A DNA stretch of 64,000 nucleotides from Sphingobium xenophagum NBRC 107872. GTDB taxonomy: Bacteria > Pseudomonadota > Alphaproteobacteria > Sphingomonadales > Sphingomonadaceae. This document shows, piece by piece, positions 21,693 to 29,495 of the stretch. The first letter of the stretch is position 1. The number at the start of each line of letters is the position of its first letter. The stretch covers positions 24,402 through 88,401 of the forward strand of contig NZ_BARE01000023.1 of assembly GCF_000367345.1 (NCBI RefSeq), read 5' to 3'. The notes beneath the pieces were generated by a model, which saw nothing but the letters and a program-made list of their open reading frames with translations, was not told the origin of the DNA and made no database searches. The position numbers and the translations under genes were made by a program.

Positions 21693-22141
21693 CCGAGGCG
21701 AACAAGATCGTGGTGGAAGAGGTAGAGGCCGTTGACGCCCCGCCCAAGGCACGAGTGGAAGAAGCGCCGCGCCAGCGCGACTATCTGGACGGCTTCCTCG
21801 CCGCCAAGCCCGCCGAAAGCCCGGCGGGGGAGCCGGGCGGCGATGTCTATGATGGCGTCATCGACGCGCTCAAGGATATTTTCGACCCGGAAATCCCGGT
21901 GAACATCTACGATCTGGGGCTGATCTATGGCGTCGATGTGTCGCCCGACAATCATGTCGTCGTCACCATGACGCTGACCACGCCGCATTGCCCCGTCGCC
22001 GAATCCATGCCCGGCGAGGTCGAACTGCGTGTCGGGGCCGTCCCCGGCGTCGGCGATGCGCAGGTCAATCTGGTCTGGGACCCGCCATGGGATCCGGCCA
22101 AGATGAGCGATGAGGCCAAGCTGGAACTGGGGATGCTGTGA
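21689..22141 (+). CDS. sufT: SUF system protein SufT (MIP18/DUF59 family)
   Basis: 150-aa protein: about 50 low-complexity N-terminal residues, then a DUF59 domain (DALKDIFDPEIPVNIYDLGLIYGV, TTPHCPVAESMP, VWDPPWDPAKMSDEAKLELGML). SufT proteins help mature Fe-S proteins, probably in transfer to clients. The conserved Cys in TPHCPVAE is present. Start overlaps the sufS stop and its own stop overlaps the start of sufA, so translation is coupled on both sides. Confidence 0.93.
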   Translation: MTEANKIVVEEVEAVDAPPKARVEEAPRQRDYLDGFLAAKPAESPAGEPGGDVYDGVIDALKDIFDPEIPVNIYDLGLIYGVDVSPDNHVVVTMTLTTPHCPVAESMPGEVELRVGAVPGVGDAQVNLVWDPPWDPAKMSDEAKLELGML

Positions 22142-22500
22142 TGACGACCGAGACCAAGACCCGCGCCCGCCCCGCCGCCGTCACGCTGACGGCCAGCGCC
22201 GAACAGCGCATCGCCGACCTGATGGCCAACGCGCCGGAGGGGACGATCGGCGTCAAGCTTTCCACGCCCCGGCGCGGCTGTTCGGGTCTGGCCTATTCGG
22301 TCGATTATGTGAGCGAGGAAGCCAAATTCGACGAGAAGATCGTGACGCCCGGCGGCACCTTCTACATTGACGGCGCGTCGGTGCTCTATCTGGTCGGATC
22401 GACGATGGACTGGGTGGAGGATGACTTCACCGCCGGCTTCACCTTCGCCAATCCCAATGCCAAGGGAGCCTGCGGCTGCGGCGAGAGCTTCACGGTCTAG
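22138..22500 (+). CDS. sufA: Fe-S assembly A-type carrier SufA
   Basis: 120-aa HesB/IscA-family protein that carries and delivers iron-sulfur clusters. The three conserved Cys are in TPRRGCSGLAY and the C-terminal GACGCGESF. GTG 22138 and ATG 22141 are adjacent start choices. Last gene of the suf operon; a dispersed palindromic repeat follows at once. Confidence 0.94.
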   Translation: MMTTETKTRARPAAVTLTASAEQRIADLMANAPEGTIGVKLSTPRRGCSGLAYSVDYVSEEAKFDEKIVTPGGTFYIDGASVLYLVGSTMDWVEDDFTAGFTFANPNAKGACGCGESFTV

Positions 22501-22507
22501 TCTCTGT

Positions 22508-22614
22508 CTCCGTTCGTTTCGAGCGAAGCCGAGAAACGGTGCACAGGTTTCTCGACCTTGCCTGTCCTGAGCGCCTGCCTTGGCAAGCAGTCGAAGCGCT
22601 CGAAACGAACGGAG
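22508..22614. repeat. Palindromic repeat between sufA and the SDR gene
   Basis: Perfect 18-bp inverted ends, CTCCGTTCGTTTCGAGCG (22508-22525) and complement (22597-22614), enclosing a smaller hairpin CGAGAAAC/GTTTCTCG (22530-22554). The outer arm resembles the arm at 28988 (CCGTTCACCCTGAGCG). The right arm contributes the start of the GGAGGAG ribosome site of the next gene, so the repeat is wired into its expression. Confidence 0.8.
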
Positions 22615-22621
22615 GAGTATA

Positions 22622-23428
22622 TTGCCTCATCTGTTGATCTTTGGCCTTGGCTATACCGCGTCCCGGCTGGCCGACCGCCTGCGATCGGATGGCTGGCGCA
22701 TCACCGCCACCCGCCGCCATGCCGACGCAGACACGCTGGCCTTCGATGACGAACCCGCCGTCCGCGCGGCAATCGCCAGCGCCACCCATATCCTCTCCTC
22801 CGTCCCGCCCGCGGGCGACACCGACCCGGTGCTGGCCCGCTACGGTACCGCGATAGCCGCCGCACCAGCGCGCTGGATCGGCTATCTCTCCTCCACCGGC
22901 GTCTATGGCGACACGCGCGGGGCGTGGGTCGATGAAGCCAGCCCGGTCGGCACCGGCCGCCGTACCGCCAGGGCGCAGGCTGATCAGGCATGGGGCGCGT
23001 TGCGGCCTGATATGCGCCGTTTCCGCCTGCCGGGCATCTACGGTCCGGGCCGTTCGGCGCTGGACCGGGTGCGGGCAGGGAAGGCGCATCGCATCGACCT
23101 GCCCGACCAGATTTTCAGCCGCATCCATGTCGATGACATTGTCGCGGGGATCATGGCTTCGTTCGATGGGCCGCCGGGCATCTATAATCTGGCCGACGAC
23201 CTGCCCTGCGCGCAAAACCGGGTGATAGAGGCCGCCTGCGACATGCTGGGGATGGCCCATCCGCCCCTGCTGACGCTGGAACAGGCCGCGTTGTCGCCCA
23301 TGGCGCTGGCCTTTTATGCAGAGAACCGCCGCGTCGCCAATGGACGCGCAAAACGCCTGCTGGGCTGGTCGCCACGTTACCCGACCTATGTGCAGGGACT
23401 TGCCGCCTGCGACTCGACGGGTGCGTGA
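22622..23428 (+). CDS. SDR-type NAD(P)-binding oxidoreductase
   Basis: 268-aa extended short-chain dehydrogenase/epimerase-like protein. Rossmann motif FGLGYTASRLADRL is at the N-terminus; SSTGVYGDTRGAWVDE and the later FRLPGIYGPGRSALDRV match YeeZ-like NAD-dependent epimerase/dehydratases. Start TTG at 22622 has GGAGGAG 5 bases upstream; no ATG fits the family N-terminus. Substrate unknown. Confidence 0.82.
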   Translation: MPHLLIFGLGYTASRLADRLRSDGWRITATRRHADADTLAFDDEPAVRAAIASATHILSSVPPAGDTDPVLARYGTAIAAAPARWIGYLSSTGVYGDTRGAWVDEASPVGTGRRTARAQADQAWGALRPDMRRFRLPGIYGPGRSALDRVRAGKAHRIDLPDQIFSRIHVDDIVAGIMASFDGPPGIYNLADDLPCAQNRVIEAACDMLGMAHPPLLTLEQAALSPMALAFYAENRRVANGRAKRLLGWSPRYPTYVQGLAACDSTGA

Positions 23429-23515
23429 TTCGGTTCGGCGCAAAGGCGGGCCACCGATTACCACTTGTTAACCACAGGGGCGCGATAGCGGGCTATCACT
23501 TGTCGGGACAGACTG

Positions 23516-23671
23516 ATGGATCGCATCGACCATATTTTCGGCACGCTCAGCCAGCGGATGAGCAGCATGAAGCAACCCTGCCGTGCGATGCCAGCATCCG
23601 AACCGCTTTCCAGCCTGATCGACAAGGTCAACGCGGCCAAGCAGCGCTATCAGCCCGGCATGGGCCGTTAA
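23516..23671 (+). CDS. Possible small protein, 51 aa
   Basis: Short open frame (starts MDRIDHIFGTLSQRMSSMKQ, ends KQRYQPGMGR) in the gap between the SDR gene and the convergent secreted protein. The composition looks like a real helical protein, with a conserved-looking basic C-terminus, and it fills the gap to within 5 bases of the next gene. The ribosome site is weak (GGGACA). No family recognised. Confidence 0.4.
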   Translation: MDRIDHIFGTLSQRMSSMKQPCRAMPASEPLSSLIDKVNAAKQRYQPGMGR

Positions 23672-23675
23672 AAGC

Positions 23676-24077
23676 TCAGGGTTCGCCCTTCGATTCCAGC
23701 ATCCGTCGCTCGGCGAACCATTGTTGCAGCCTCTGGGCCGCACAGCCGGTAAAGCCGTTGCTGCCGATCACCGAACAACTGCCCGGCAGGGTCTGGCGCT
23801 GGACCTGTTCCATCGTCGCCACCTGGCTGCCCCAGCCGGGACCACCAGCGACCGCCGGCTTTTCACGCAGCTTCTTGGGGATGCGGTAGCGCTCGGCTTC
23901 TGGCCTGCGCGCGCACACCACGATTTCGCTGTCATCCTTGCCCTTGGGGCAGGGATCATCGCCATAGACGATCAGGTTGAAAATACGGTCGGGCGGCGGT
24001 TCAGGCTGCGCCAGCACGGGCGTCGCCGGGATCAAAGCCGCCCCCATCAAGGCCAGGGACATAGACAGACGCATCAT
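23676..24077 (-). CDS. Secreted protein, VYGDDPCP family
   Basis: 133-aa protein with a cleavable signal peptide (SLALMGAALIPATPVLAQ). The mature part has LIVYGDDPCPKG, EIVVCARRPEAERYRIPKKLR and a C-terminal Cys pair (GSCSVIGSNGFTGC). The same motifs occur in the neighbouring gene at 24166, so the two are paralogues. Function unknown. AAGGA lies 7 bases before the chosen ATG. Confidence 0.7.
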   Translation of the reverse strand: MMRLSMSLALMGAALIPATPVLAQPEPPPDRIFNLIVYGDDPCPKGKDDSEIVVCARRPEAERYRIPKKLREKPAVAGGPGWGSQVATMEQVQRQTLPGSCSVIGSNGFTGCAAQRLQQWFAERRMLESKGEP

Positions 24078-24165
24078 CGGAAAATCCTTCATTCGCCCCT
24101 GTCATTGCCCGCCTTGCCCGAAAGCGGAGACTCCTTGTCCAGACGCCGTTCGGCGCCCGGACCCG

Positions 24166-24699
24166 TCAGGGTTGCGATGCGGGCGCCGTATCCTTGGCCT
24201 TTTCCTCCGCCACGACCCGCGCTTCGATCGCTTCGCTGTCGGCGTCGATGGTGGACAGGCGCTTGGCGCGCTCGGCTTCTACCAGATCCTTCCAGCTGGC
24301 ATTGTCGAGCGCTTGCCGTTCCGCCTTGGCCAGCCGCGCCAGCTGCGCGAAGCAGCCGGTTGCGCCGCCACCGCCGACTGGCGAGCAGCTTTCGGTGCCG
24401 GACCGGCCGACATATTCCATCGATCGCACCCGCTCGCCCCAAGCCTGCTTGCTGGGTTCATTGGGATCGCCGCGTAGCGGTTCGGGGATGCGATAGCGCT
24501 CTTCCTCCCCCTTGCGCGCGCACACGACAATGTCGTCGCCCTGGCTTTGCGGACAGGCATCGTCGCCATAAACGATGACAAGGTTGACCTTCTCCGTCGT
24601 CGGCGCGGCCGCCGCGGTGGGCGCGCTTGACGGCTGGGCCAGTGCGGGGCCGGCAGCGCCCATCAGCAACAGCGCGGCGATCATCGGTATCCTGGTCAT
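24166..24699 (-). CDS. Secreted protein, VYGDDACP paralogue
   Basis: 177-aa exported protein: signal peptide MTRIPMIAALLLMGAAGPALA, then LVIVYGDDACPQ, IVVCARKGEEERYRIPEPLR and the Cys pair ESCSPVGGGGATGC, as in the neighbour. It has an extra charged helical C-terminus rich in Glu, Lys and Ala. AAGGA precedes the ATG at 24699. Lies 13 bases after the coq7 gene on the same strand. Function unknown. Confidence 0.72.
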   Translation of the reverse strand: MTRIPMIAALLLMGAAGPALAQPSSAPTAAAAPTTEKVNLVIVYGDDACPQSQGDDIVVCARKGEEERYRIPEPLRGDPNEPSKQAWGERVRSMEYVGRSGTESCSPVGGGGATGCFAQLARLAKAERQALDNASWKDLVEAERAKRLSTIDADSEAIEARVVAEEKAKDTAPASQP

Positions 24700-24712
24700 C
24701 CGTCGGTCCTTT

Positions 24713-25267
24713 TCAGATGCGCTTCGACAGCGCGATGGCGGCCCGGCATCCCAAACGAATGGCGCCCGACAAGAGGGGGTAGGCAGGGGCTTGCTGCGCT
24801 CCATGCGCCAGCGCGGCATCGCGATGCTCGACTTCCTCTGCCTGAAAATCCGCGATGGCGGTGGAGAGTTCCGGATCGTCGCTGCCCAATTGCACTAATT
24901 GTTCGCCATAGTGGCGGTCGATCTCCGTCTCGATCGCGGCGGTACAGGCCATGGCGGCCTTGGGACCGATCGCCGCCGTCACCGCACCCAGCGCAAAGCC
25001 CGCCACGTTCCAGATCGGCGCCAGCGCGGTCGGTCGTACGCCGCGTCGGGCGATCATGGCGTCGAACGTCTGGCGGTGGCGCTCTTCCTGCGCGGCCATG
25101 CCCGCAATGATGCGGGCATCAGGATGCCGATCGCCCATCACGGCAAGCTGCCCGGCATAGATGCGGGTCGCGCCGAACTCACCGGCCTGATCGACCCGCA
25201 GCATCGACGCGCGATCGGCGGGCTTGGGACGGCGACCCGGTCGAGGAAAATCCTGCTTCGCGCTCAT
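24713..25267 (-). CDS. coq7: Demethoxyubiquinone hydroxylase (Coq7)
   Basis: 184-aa di-iron carboxylate protein that hydroxylates demethoxyubiquinone in ubiquinone synthesis. Ferritin-like metal motifs: DQAGEFGA, AAQEERHRQTF, ETEIDRHYGEQL and QAEEVEHRDAA. It overlaps the dsbB stop (ATGA), so the two are cotranscribed. Membrane-peripheral, as usual for the family. Confidence 0.92.
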   Translation of the reverse strand: MSAKQDFPRPGRRPKPADRASMLRVDQAGEFGATRIYAGQLAVMGDRHPDARIIAGMAAQEERHRQTFDAMIARRGVRPTALAPIWNVAGFALGAVTAAIGPKAAMACTAAIETEIDRHYGEQLVQLGSDDPELSTAIADFQAEEVEHRDAALAHGAQQAPAYPLLSGAIRLGCRAAIALSKRI

Positions 25268-25752
25268 GCATTGCGTCCTTTGCGTCCCAACAACGCCAAG
25301 ATGGCGAGTGCGCCACCGACCGACAAGAGGCCGTTATAGCCCGCCAGCGATATGCCCAGCAGGCTCCATGGCGCAACATCGCAGCGGGTGATGGGCGTCG
25401 CCATGATCTGGGTCAATATGTCGGCCGCATTGCCGCCGGTCGGCGATGTGGAGCAGGCAGTCAGCCCTTCCCACCAGCCATATTCGACCCCGGCATGAAA
25501 CAGGCCGATGGCGCCGCTTATGGCGATGGCGATGGCCGCCAGCGTCGTGAACATCGCGCTGGTCCTCGGATTGCCCTTTGCCGCAAAGGCCAGCAGCGCC
25601 AGCGCGATCGCGGCCATATGCGGATAACGCTGCCACCAGCACATTTCGCACGGATGCAATCCGCCCACATATTGCGACACATAGGCACCGCCCAGCAGCG
25701 CCACGGGGATCAGCAGCGCCAGGGCGCGAGCGAGGGGAAGTTTGCTCATCAT
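25264..25752 (-). CDS. dsbB: Disulfide bond formation protein B
   Basis: 162-aa inner membrane protein with four hydrophobic segments that passes electrons from DsbA to quinone. The first periplasmic Cys pair is visible in HPCEMCWWQRYPH; the second pair is ACSTSP and TRCDVAPWSLLG. Downstream partner by overlap is coq7. Confidence 0.9.
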   Translation of the reverse strand: MMSKLPLARALALLIPVALLGGAYVSQYVGGLHPCEMCWWQRYPHMAAIALALLAFAAKGNPRTSAMFTTLAAIAIAISGAIGLFHAGVEYGWWEGLTACSTSPTGGNAADILTQIMATPITRCDVAPWSLLGISLAGYNGLLSVGGALAILALLGRKGRNA

Positions 25753-25812
25753 CCCCGCTTAAACCCCCAGGCACCTTTCGTCATGCTGAACTTGCGGGAT
25801 TCCCACACCATC

Positions 25813-25828
25813 CGCTCAGGGCGAACGG
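25813..25828 (-). repeat. Partial copy of the CCGTTC...GAGCG repeat
   Basis: On the minus strand CCGTTCGCCCTGAGCG differs at one position from the arm at 28988 (CCGTTCACCCTGAGCG) and resembles those at 22508 and 29071. It lies in the 93-base gap between dsbB and ctpA. Probably a degenerate or half copy of the same dispersed repeat. Confidence 0.5.
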
Positions 25829-25845
25829 GAATGACAGGGAACCCC

Positions 25846-27192
25846 TTACTTCGCCCCCGGCTTCCTGGCCGCAGCCTGCGCGATGGTCGCGCCCGGCGTG
25901 CTGGCCAGGCGGCCAATCGTCTTGAGCGCATAGTCGAGCTGGAAATCCTCGACGCCCTTCTTCTTCAATTCCTCCGCCGACATGGCAAAGCGCGGATCGT
26001 CCTTGGCATCTTCCTCCAGCGTCTTGTCGTCGGTCTTGATCTCGTTGATCAAATGGCGGCGCAAGTCGCTTTCGCGATATTTGGGGCGGTTCTTGTAATC
26101 GGGGTCGGACAGCTGCGGGACGCGGATGTCGGGCTGGATGCCCCCTTCCTGCACGCTGCGGCCCGAAGGCGTATAGTAACGCGCCGTGGTCAGCTTGAGC
26201 GCGGTGGTGTTCGACAGCGGCAACATCGTCTGCACGCTGCCCTTGCCAAAGCTGCGTTCGCCCATCACCAGCGCGCGATGCTGGTCCTGCAACGCACCGG
26301 CGACGATTTCGGATGCGGACGCCGATCCTGCATCGACCAGCACAATCACCGGCAGACCCTTCGCATCGTCACCAGGCTTTGCATAATAGCGTTCGACATC
26401 GCCCTTGGCCCGGCCGCGCTGCGATACGATCTCGCCGCGTTCCAGGAAAGCGTCGCTGACTGACACCGCTTCATCCAGCAGGCCACCGGGGTTGGAGCGC
26501 AGGTCCAGCACATAGCCGGTCGGCTTGTGGCCCAGCGACTTGTCGATGCTGCGGATTGCCTGCCGTACATCGGCACCGGTATTGGCAGAGAAGCTGACGA
26601 TGTTGATGACGCCGATGCCGTTCTTCACTTCCCATTTCACCGGCTTCAACTGAATGATCTCGCGCGTCAGCGTCAGGTCGATCGGCTTGTCGCGTCCGGC
26701 CCGCACGATCGTCAGCTTCAGGCTGGTACCCGGTGCGCCGCGCATCTTGTCGACCGCTTCGTCCAGTGTGCCGCCATAGATCAGCTGCCCGTCGATATGG
26801 GTGATATAGTCGCCCGCCTTGATCCCCGCGCGCCAGGCCGGGGTATCCTGCGTCGGCGCGATGACCTTGACCGCGCCATCCTCCTGCGTGACCGACAGGC
26901 CCAGGCCGCCATAGCTGCCCTCTGTCTGGGTCCGTAGATTCTGGAAATCGCGCGCGTCCAGGAAGCTGCTGTGCGGGTCCAGGCTGGCCAACATCCCGTC
27001 GATCGCGCCCTTGATCAGCTTTTCATCGTCGACTTTCTCGACATAATCGCTGCGGACCTTCTGGAACACGTCCATGAATTCGTCGAGCGCCTTGTAGCTC
27101 GACGCCTCCCCATCGGCGAGCGCCGCGGTGGTGGCGGGAATGAGCGCAAGCGCCCCGAGCGCAAGTGCGCCCTGGAGGAAGGTGGATTTCAT
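25846..27192 (-). CDS. ctpA: S41 family C-terminal processing peptidase
   Basis: 448-aa exported protease (signal peptide from MKSTFLQGALALGALALIPA). Order: signal peptide, N-terminal helical region, PDZ domain (GGLGLSVTQEDGAVKVIAPT, then AGIKAGDYITHIDGQ), S41 catalytic domain with the Ser in DAGSASASEIVAGAL and Lys in ERSFGKGSVQTMLP. Such CtpA/Prc-type enzymes degrade or process periplasmic proteins, including cell-wall hydrolases. It follows the EnvC-like gene, a frequent pairing, consistent with control of peptidoglycan hydrolysis. Confidence 0.92.
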   Translation of the reverse strand: MKSTFLQGALALGALALIPATTAALADGEASSYKALDEFMDVFQKVRSDYVEKVDDEKLIKGAIDGMLASLDPHSSFLDARDFQNLRTQTEGSYGGLGLSVTQEDGAVKVIAPTQDTPAWRAGIKAGDYITHIDGQLIYGGTLDEAVDKMRGAPGTSLKLTIVRAGRDKPIDLTLTREIIQLKPVKWEVKNGIGVINIVSFSANTGADVRQAIRSIDKSLGHKPTGYVLDLRSNPGGLLDEAVSVSDAFLERGEIVSQRGRAKGDVERYYAKPGDDAKGLPVIVLVDAGSASASEIVAGALQDQHRALVMGERSFGKGSVQTMLPLSNTTALKLTTARYYTPSGRSVQEGGIQPDIRVPQLSDPDYKNRPKYRESDLRRHLINEIKTDDKTLEEDAKDDPRFAMSAEELKKKGVEDFQLDYALKTIGRLASTPGATIAQAAARKPGAK

Positions 27193-27313
27193 GGTTGTCC
27201 TTGATTCCGGCATCTACGATCCATCATAAGCCGATTCGCGTCCCGACGCAAAAGCGCGCTTCGACGAATGTTGCGCAGGGTCGATGAGCGTCAGGTTAAT
27301 GGGCGCGCGATCC

Positions 27314-28549
27314 TCATCCCAGCCCCACCAGCGGCACGATGTCCACCGGACGGCCGTTGCGGCGCAGTTCGATGGTGATGGTCGGGCGGCCGGGGCCGGT
27401 GATGGCGACCGGCTCGCCCTGCCGCACGCTGTCGCCCACTTGCGCGGTAACGCGATGCAGGCCGGTGATCAGCGTGGTCCATCCCTGGCCATGGTCGATG
27501 ATCAATATCTGGCCATAGCCGCGATAGGGCCCGGCAAAGGCGATGCGTCCGGCGGTCGGCGCGACGGCCTGCGCCCCCGGCTGCGTCACCAGCGTCAGCC
27601 CGCGTGACCGGACGCCGCCATCATTCACCTCGCCCATGCCCGTGACCAACTGGCCTACGACGGGCAGGCGATAGGGCGGCGGGCCGCGCATCGCCACGGC
27701 CCGGTCAGGGGCAGGGGCGCCGGTCTGGTCGGGGCGAGCCGGGCGCAGCAGCGGACCAGGCAGCGCAGCGAGCTTGTCGCGCAGGTCGCCCGCTTCCTCC
27801 AGCCGGTCCATCAGGTCCACAATGTCGCGCGCCCGCTCGCCCAGCGCCAGCGCCCGCTCGCTCTCCATCCCCGCATTGGTGCGATAGTCGCGCGCGGCCA
27901 CCCGCTTCTGCGCCTCCAGCGCGGCGAGTTGGGCCTGTCTTTCCTTGCGCTGTTGCTGGCTGCTGGCCAGAGCGTCGGCCGCCTGTTGCGCCGTCGCGCG
28001 CAGCGCCCGGCTGCGTTCCAGCTCGGCGCGCAGCCCGGCGGTACGCTGGCGGATCACCGGGAGTATCTGCCCCAGCACCGCGCGCATATGCACGGCATCG
28101 GTGATCGAGCCGGGCTGGACCAGCGCCAGCGCCAGCGGGCGGCGCGCCATCATCTGGAGCGCGGCGGTCAGGCGCACGACCGGTTCCTGCTTGGCCGCCA
28201 GCCGGGCCGCCTGCGCGCGCTGCATCCGCGCGACGATGGCGATGCGCGCCTGTGCGCCCGCTATGTCGGCTTCGGCCTGCTGGATGCGCGCGGCGATCGC
28301 GGCGGCGCGGCGGCGCGCCTGCTCGGCCTCGTCGCGCGCTGCGCTCGCCTGCTGGTCGAGCCGGGCGGAGCGATCGCGCGCCTCGTCCGACTGGCGGCGC
28401 GCGGCCTTCAGCGCGGCCTGTTCCTGTTGCAATGTGGTGCCGGCGGTGCCGGGCAGGATGATGGCGTCGTCATCGGCGGCGGGCAGGCGCGACGCGGCCA
28501 GGACGCCAAGGCCCGCCATCATCGCCATCATGATCCCGCCCCGTGTCAC
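27314..28549 (-). CDS. EnvC-like murein hydrolase activator (degenerate LytM)
   Basis: 411-aa protein: signal anchor, long Ala/Gln/Arg-rich coiled coil (about residues 35-240) and a C-terminal LytM/M23 domain (GRIAFAGPYRGYGQILIIDHG). The zinc ligands of active M23 peptidases are absent: the H-x(n)-D site reads SRGLTLV and the HxH site reads ITIELR. This is as in E. coli EnvC, which activates amidases rather than cutting peptidoglycan. GTG 28549 lies 4 bases after the rlmH stop and is preferred over an ATG at 28585 that would overlap it. Confidence 0.85.
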   Translation of the reverse strand: MTRGGIMMAMMAGLGVLAASRLPAADDDAIILPGTAGTTLQQEQAALKAARRQSDEARDRSARLDQQASAARDEAEQARRRAAAIAARIQQAEADIAGAQARIAIVARMQRAQAARLAAKQEPVVRLTAALQMMARRPLALALVQPGSITDAVHMRAVLGQILPVIRQRTAGLRAELERSRALRATAQQAADALASSQQQRKERQAQLAALEAQKRVAARDYRTNAGMESERALALGERARDIVDLMDRLEEAGDLRDKLAALPGPLLRPARPDQTGAPAPDRAVAMRGPPPYRLPVVGQLVTGMGEVNDGGVRSRGLTLVTQPGAQAVAPTAGRIAFAGPYRGYGQILIIDHGQGWTTLITGLHRVTAQVGDSVRQGEPVAITGPGRPTITIELRRNGRPVDIVPLVGLG

Positions 28550-28553
28550 CCGC

Positions 28554-28976
28554 CTATCCTTCGCGATGATAGGGGTGGTTGGCAAGGATGGAGCAGGCCC
28601 GCCACAATTGTTCGGCCAGCATCGCGCGGGCCATCATGTGCGGCCAGGTCATATTGCCAAAGGCGATCAGCAGGTCCGCATTCGCCCGTTCGGCGTCGTC
28701 GAACCCGTCCGCCGCGCCGATCAGGAAGCGACATTCGCGCGTTCCCGCGTCGCGCCAGCCTTCGATCCGCCGGGCAAAGTCCATGGAGGATAGCTGTTTG
28801 CCCTTTTCGTCCAGCATCACCGTGACGGTGCCGGGCGCCTGCGGGGGCAGCTTGCCGCCCCGATCAGGCATTTCGGTGATCTTGTGCGGCATGGTCAGCC
28901 GCTTGACATAGCGGTCGACCAGTTCGGCTTCGGGCGACCGCCCGATCTTCCCGCGCGCAATGATATGGAGGAGCAT
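28554..28976 (-). CDS. rlmH: 23S rRNA pseudouridine-1915 N3-methyltransferase RlmH
   Basis: 140-aa SPOUT methyltransferase. Recognised from LLHIIARGKIGRSPEAELVDRYVKR, the SAM-binding FLIGAADGFDD knot region and the C-terminal FGNMTWPHMMARAMLAEQLWRACSI. It methylates the pseudouridine in helix 69 of 23S rRNA. Middle gene of the nadD-rsfS-rlmH-envC-ctpA series, an order common in proteobacteria. Confidence 0.96.
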   Translation of the reverse strand: MLLHIIARGKIGRSPEAELVDRYVKRLTMPHKITEMPDRGGKLPPQAPGTVTVMLDEKGKQLSSMDFARRIEGWRDAGTRECRFLIGAADGFDDAERANADLLIAFGNMTWPHMMARAMLAEQLWRACSILANHPYHREG

Positions 28977-28987
28977 TCAGCCTTAAT

Positions 28988-29086
28988 CCGTTCACCCTGA
29001 GCGAAGTCGAAGGGTTCGGCTGAGCCGCAGGCGAAGCCACTTCGCTACGCTCAGTGGAAGGCTTCGGCTTCGCTCAGCCCGAACGG
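28988..29086. repeat. Palindromic repeat between rsfS and rlmH
   Basis: Two 30-bp imperfect inverted arms: one from CCGTTCACCCTGAGCGAAG at 28988 to 29017 and a related complement at 29057-29086 (six mismatches), with a further short repeat between them. It fills the 117-base gap between two minus-strand genes. Same family as the repeats at 22508 and 25813. Confidence 0.75.
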
Positions 29087-29093
29087 CGTCGGG

Positions 29094-29483
29094 TTATGCC
29101 GTCCCCGCCACTGGCGCGTCGACAAAGCCCCACATCCGTTCCAGATTGTAGAAGCTGCGCACTTCGGGCCGGAACAGGTGGACGATCACATCGCCCGCGT
29201 CGATCAGCACCCAGTCGGCGACCGGCAGCCCTTCGATGCGGCACGAACGGCCCGTGCCTTTCTTGACCCGCTCGGCCAGATGCTCGGCGATCGCCGCGAC
29301 CTGGCGCGACGAACGACCGCTCGCAATCACCATATAATCGGCGATGCTGCTCTTGCCTTCGAGGGGGATGGAGATGGTTTCCTGGGCCTGGTCGTCGTCG
29401 AGCGACTGCATGACGAGGGCGTGCAGGGCGGCCACGCTATCGGCCGCTGCGGCCGTATCGTTGGCAATAAGGGGTCTGGTCAA
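29094..29483 (-). CDS. rsfS: Ribosome silencing factor RsfS
   Basis: 129-aa Iojap/RsfS family protein that binds L14 and blocks subunit joining in starvation. Typical core: ISIPLEGKSSIADYMVIASGRSSRQVAAIAEHLAERVKK, and DWVLIDAGDVIVHLFRPEVRSFYNLERMW at the C-terminus. It follows nadD by 12 bases, an operon arrangement frequent in bacteria. Confidence 0.96.
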   Translation of the reverse strand: MTRPLIANDTAAAADSVAALHALVMQSLDDDQAQETISIPLEGKSSIADYMVIASGRSSRQVAAIAEHLAERVKKGTGRSCRIEGLPVADWVLIDAGDVIVHLFRPEVRSFYNLERMWGFVDAPVAGTA

Positions 29484-29495
29484 AAAAGCTCCATT

